From Gammaproteobacteria bacterium (lineage in GTDB: Bacteria; Pseudomonadota; Gammaproteobacteria; Pseudomonadales; Halieaceae): 38,337 nt of DNA. Positions 36,977 to 38,337 of the stretch are shown here, piece by piece. Position numbers and translations under genes: made by a program. Under the pieces are notes generated by a model. It saw only the letters and a program-made list of their open reading frames with translations. It was not told where the DNA came from and made no database searches. The DNA lies in the NCBI GenBank assembly GCA_030431585.1, contig JAUIIQ010000008.1, forward strand, positions 1 to 38,337, in the 5' to 3' direction. Each line of letters starts with the position of its first letter. Position 1 is the stretch's first letter.

Positions 36977-37890
36977 TGAAAACTCTGGATTTCATGGGTC
37001 AGCGTAAAATCGCCATTGCCTTCTCGGTGATATTACTCGCCGTCGCCATCGGCTCGCTGGCAACCAGGCAACTGAACTGGGGCCTGGATTTTACCGGTGG
37101 CACACTGGTAGAGGTTAATTACAGTGAGACGGCGGACCTCAACGCGGTGCGCGCGACCCTGGATGAGAAAGGCTTCGCCGGTGCCATCGTGGTCAGCTTT
37201 GGCACCGACAGGGACGTACTGATTCGGCTACCGAAAGGCTATTCTGACCAGCAGGGAGCAGAATTGCTGTCCATACTGCAGCAGGCCTATGACGGCACGG
37301 TAGAATTGCGCCGCATAGAATTCGTTGGGCCGCAGGTGGGAGACGAACTGCGTGAGCAGGGTGGTCTGGCCATGCTCCTGGCCCTTGGGCTGGTGATGAT
37401 CTACATCGCCTTCCGGTTTCAGTTCAAGTTTGCTGTGGGCGCTGTGGTTGCCCTGATACACGATGTGCTGGTGGTGCTGGGGTTCTTCTCCGTCACCGGT
37501 ATGGAGTTTGACCTTACTGTGTTGGCTGCGTTGCTGGCGGTGATTGGCTACTCGCTGAACGATACCATTGTGGTATCCGACCGCATACGGGAGAACTTCC
37601 GCAAGCTGCGCAAGATTGAGCCGGTGGAAGTGATCAATATTTCCCTGTCGGAAACCCTGGGTCGTACCCTGGTAACGTCCTTGACGACCATGCTGGTGCT
37701 GGTGGCACTGGCCTTGTTCGGCGGCGAGATGATCAATGCCTTTGCCGTAGCGTTGCTGGTTGGCGTCTTCATTGGAACCTACTCATCCATCTACGTAGCA
37801 GCTAATACGTTGCTGCTGTTGGGCGTGAGCAAGGAAGACCTGATGATCCCGGTAAAGGAAGGGGCAGATCAGGAAGAAATTATTCCCTGA
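36976..37890 (+). CDS. secF: Protein translocase subunit SecF
   Basis: 304-residue partner of SecD. First helix near residues 13-30, GLDFTGGT (about 36-43), periplasmic P1-like domain with FVGPQVGDELREQGG, then five helices with GYSLNDTIVVSDRIREN (about 190-206) and SLTTMLVLVALALFGG. The ATG overlaps the secD stop (TGATG) and uses GGAGGAGG as a strong ribosome binding site, indicating coupled translation. It is convergent with suhB; the 185-bp palindrome lies in between. Confidence 0.97.
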   Translation: MKTLDFMGQRKIAIAFSVILLAVAIGSLATRQLNWGLDFTGGTLVEVNYSETADLNAVRATLDEKGFAGAIVVSFGTDRDVLIRLPKGYSDQQGAELLSILQQAYDGTVELRRIEFVGPQVGDELREQGGLAMLLALGLVMIYIAFRFQFKFAVGAVVALIHDVLVVLGFFSVTGMEFDLTVLAALLAVIGYSLNDTIVVSDRIRENFRKLRKIEPVEVINISLSETLGRTLVTSLTTMLVLVALALFGGEMINAFAVALLVGVFIGTYSSIYVAANTLLLLGVSKEDLMIPVKEGADQEEIIP

Positions 37891-37922
37891 ACCACGGTGT
37901 ATATATATAGCCTGGGGAGGTG

Positions 37923-38107
37923 CAGAGGCACGGCAGCAGTTTGGAAACGGTCAGGCCGCCGCTGTTTGCGTAGCCGCGTTTTTGGGCGTTCTCAGCGAGG
38001 ACTGTCTGAGACCAGATTTTTTGCGAAGCAAAAAATGGTTGAGTTCCGCAGCAGCCCAAAAACACGGCGTAGCTTGCGGCCGTTTCCAAACTGCTGCCGT
38101 GCCTCTG
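37923..38107. repeat. 185-bp imperfect palindrome with 28-bp perfect terminal arms
   Basis: Positions 37923-37950 (starting CAGAGGCACGGCAGCAG) are exactly the reverse complement of 38080-38107. Inside, further imperfect pairing occurs (GTTTTTGGGC near 37978 against GCCCAAAAAC near 38054). The centre is a perfect hairpin with arms ATTTTTTGC (38016-38024) and GCAAAAAAT (38028-38036) around GAA. The whole region could fold into one long stem. It fills the gap between the convergent secF and suhB genes. It may be a miniature mobile element or a family of intergenic hairpins, and would also act as a bidirectional terminator. No direct target repeats are evident. Confidence 0.85.
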
Positions 38108-38129
38108 AACCGGGATGACCGGACGTTAA

Positions 38130-38179
38130 CCCGGGGTAGAGGCCAGCCCGGAAGCCCGGGTTAGAGGTCAGCCGAGAAG
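38130..38179. repeat. Two 25-bp imperfect tandem repeats at the suhB end
   Basis: CCCGGGGTAGAGGCCAGCC (38130) and CCCGGGTTAGAGGTCAGCC (38155) start two 25-base units with about five differences. The second unit covers the suhB stop codon and last codons, so the first looks like a diverged copy of the gene's 3' end. Confidence 0.5.
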
Positions 38180-38337
38180 CGGCTTGGTTACCTGCAATAC
38201 CGCTTTAAAACACTTGGGGCTGCCACAAACAATATTGCCTGATTCCAGGAAGTTGTCTGAGGCGTTGATATCCGCCACCAGGCCACCCGCCTCTTTAATC
38301 AGCAGGGCGCCTGCGGCGATATCCCATTTCGCCAGGC
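38168..38337 (-). CDS. suhB: Inositol monophosphatase family protein SuhB, C-terminal part
   Basis: The minus strand from the right edge to a TGA at 38168 encodes the last 55 or so residues of an inositol-1-monophosphatase. It begins LAKWDIAAGALLIKEAGG, the family's metal-site and C-terminal signature (WDxAAG), and ends KAVLQVTKPLLG. SuhB dephosphorylates inositol phosphates and, in E. coli, also works with the Nus complex on rRNA transcription. The N-terminal part lies outside the window. Its place next to secF matches the secDF-suhB order in Pseudomonas. Confidence 0.93.
   Translation of the reverse strand, partial: LAKWDIAAGALLIKEAGGLVADINASDNFLESGNIVCGSPKCFKAVLQVTKPLLG

Overview
The window looks like a chromosomal segment of a GC-rich, aerobic-to-denitrifying gammaproteobacterium. 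The tadA, mltF, purL and secD-secF-suhB genes resemble Pseudomonas and marine Cellvibrionales/Halieaceae proteins. Three large TonB-dependent receptors and a catabolic gene set also suit a marine oligotroph of that group. The taxon is inferred from gene content, not measured.

Layout. (1) 1-7056: a cell-surface or polysaccharide block. It holds a membrane protein cut by the left edge, an alkaline-phosphatase-superfamily protein, a heparinase II/III-like lyase, a family-4 glycosyltransferase, a sterol-desaturase/fatty-acid-hydroxylase and an unknown multi-pass membrane protein. (2) 7249-13196: a nitrite-respiration block. It holds nirS (cytochrome cd1) and a NosR/NirI-type flavin/Fe-S membrane protein, divergent from a small secreted protein plus a TonB receptor. 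Two NsrR-like palindromes sit at nirS and at the divergent promoter. (3) 13347-18427: a TonB receptor gene broken near its 3' end by a complete 2.7-kb IS66-family element with tnpA, tnpB, tnpC and a small passenger ORF. The 3' remnant and original terminator are still recognisable beyond it. (4) 18579-28745: a catabolic island. One arm (minus) encodes a coenzyme-B12 acyl-CoA mutase (large and small subunits), its MeaB-type G-protein chaperone and an HsaA-like flavin monooxygenase. The other arm (plus) encodes an iron-type alcohol dehydrogenase, a TetR regulator, an acyl-CoA ligase and a TonB receptor. (5) 28957-38337: housekeeping genes tadA, mltF, purL, secD, secF and the end of suhB, with a 185-bp imperfect palindrome between secF and suhB.

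The most interesting region is the mutase island. Its gene content parallels the 2-hydroxyisobutyryl-CoA mutase pathway: ligase, two-subunit mutase, MeaB-like protein and dehydrogenase. The large subunit, however, carries a different active site. Hand alignment to methylmalonyl-CoA mutase shows the Tyr89 position as Leu, Ala116 as Glu, Arg207 lost and His244 as Asn. It is therefore probably a mutase of undescribed, possibly hydroxyacyl-CoA, specificity, with a dedicated outer-membrane importer in the same operon.

The second interesting element is the possible NO-responsive (NsrR-like) control shared by nirS and an uncharacterised secreted-protein/TonB-receptor pair.

All functions are read from motifs by eye. 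No database search was run.
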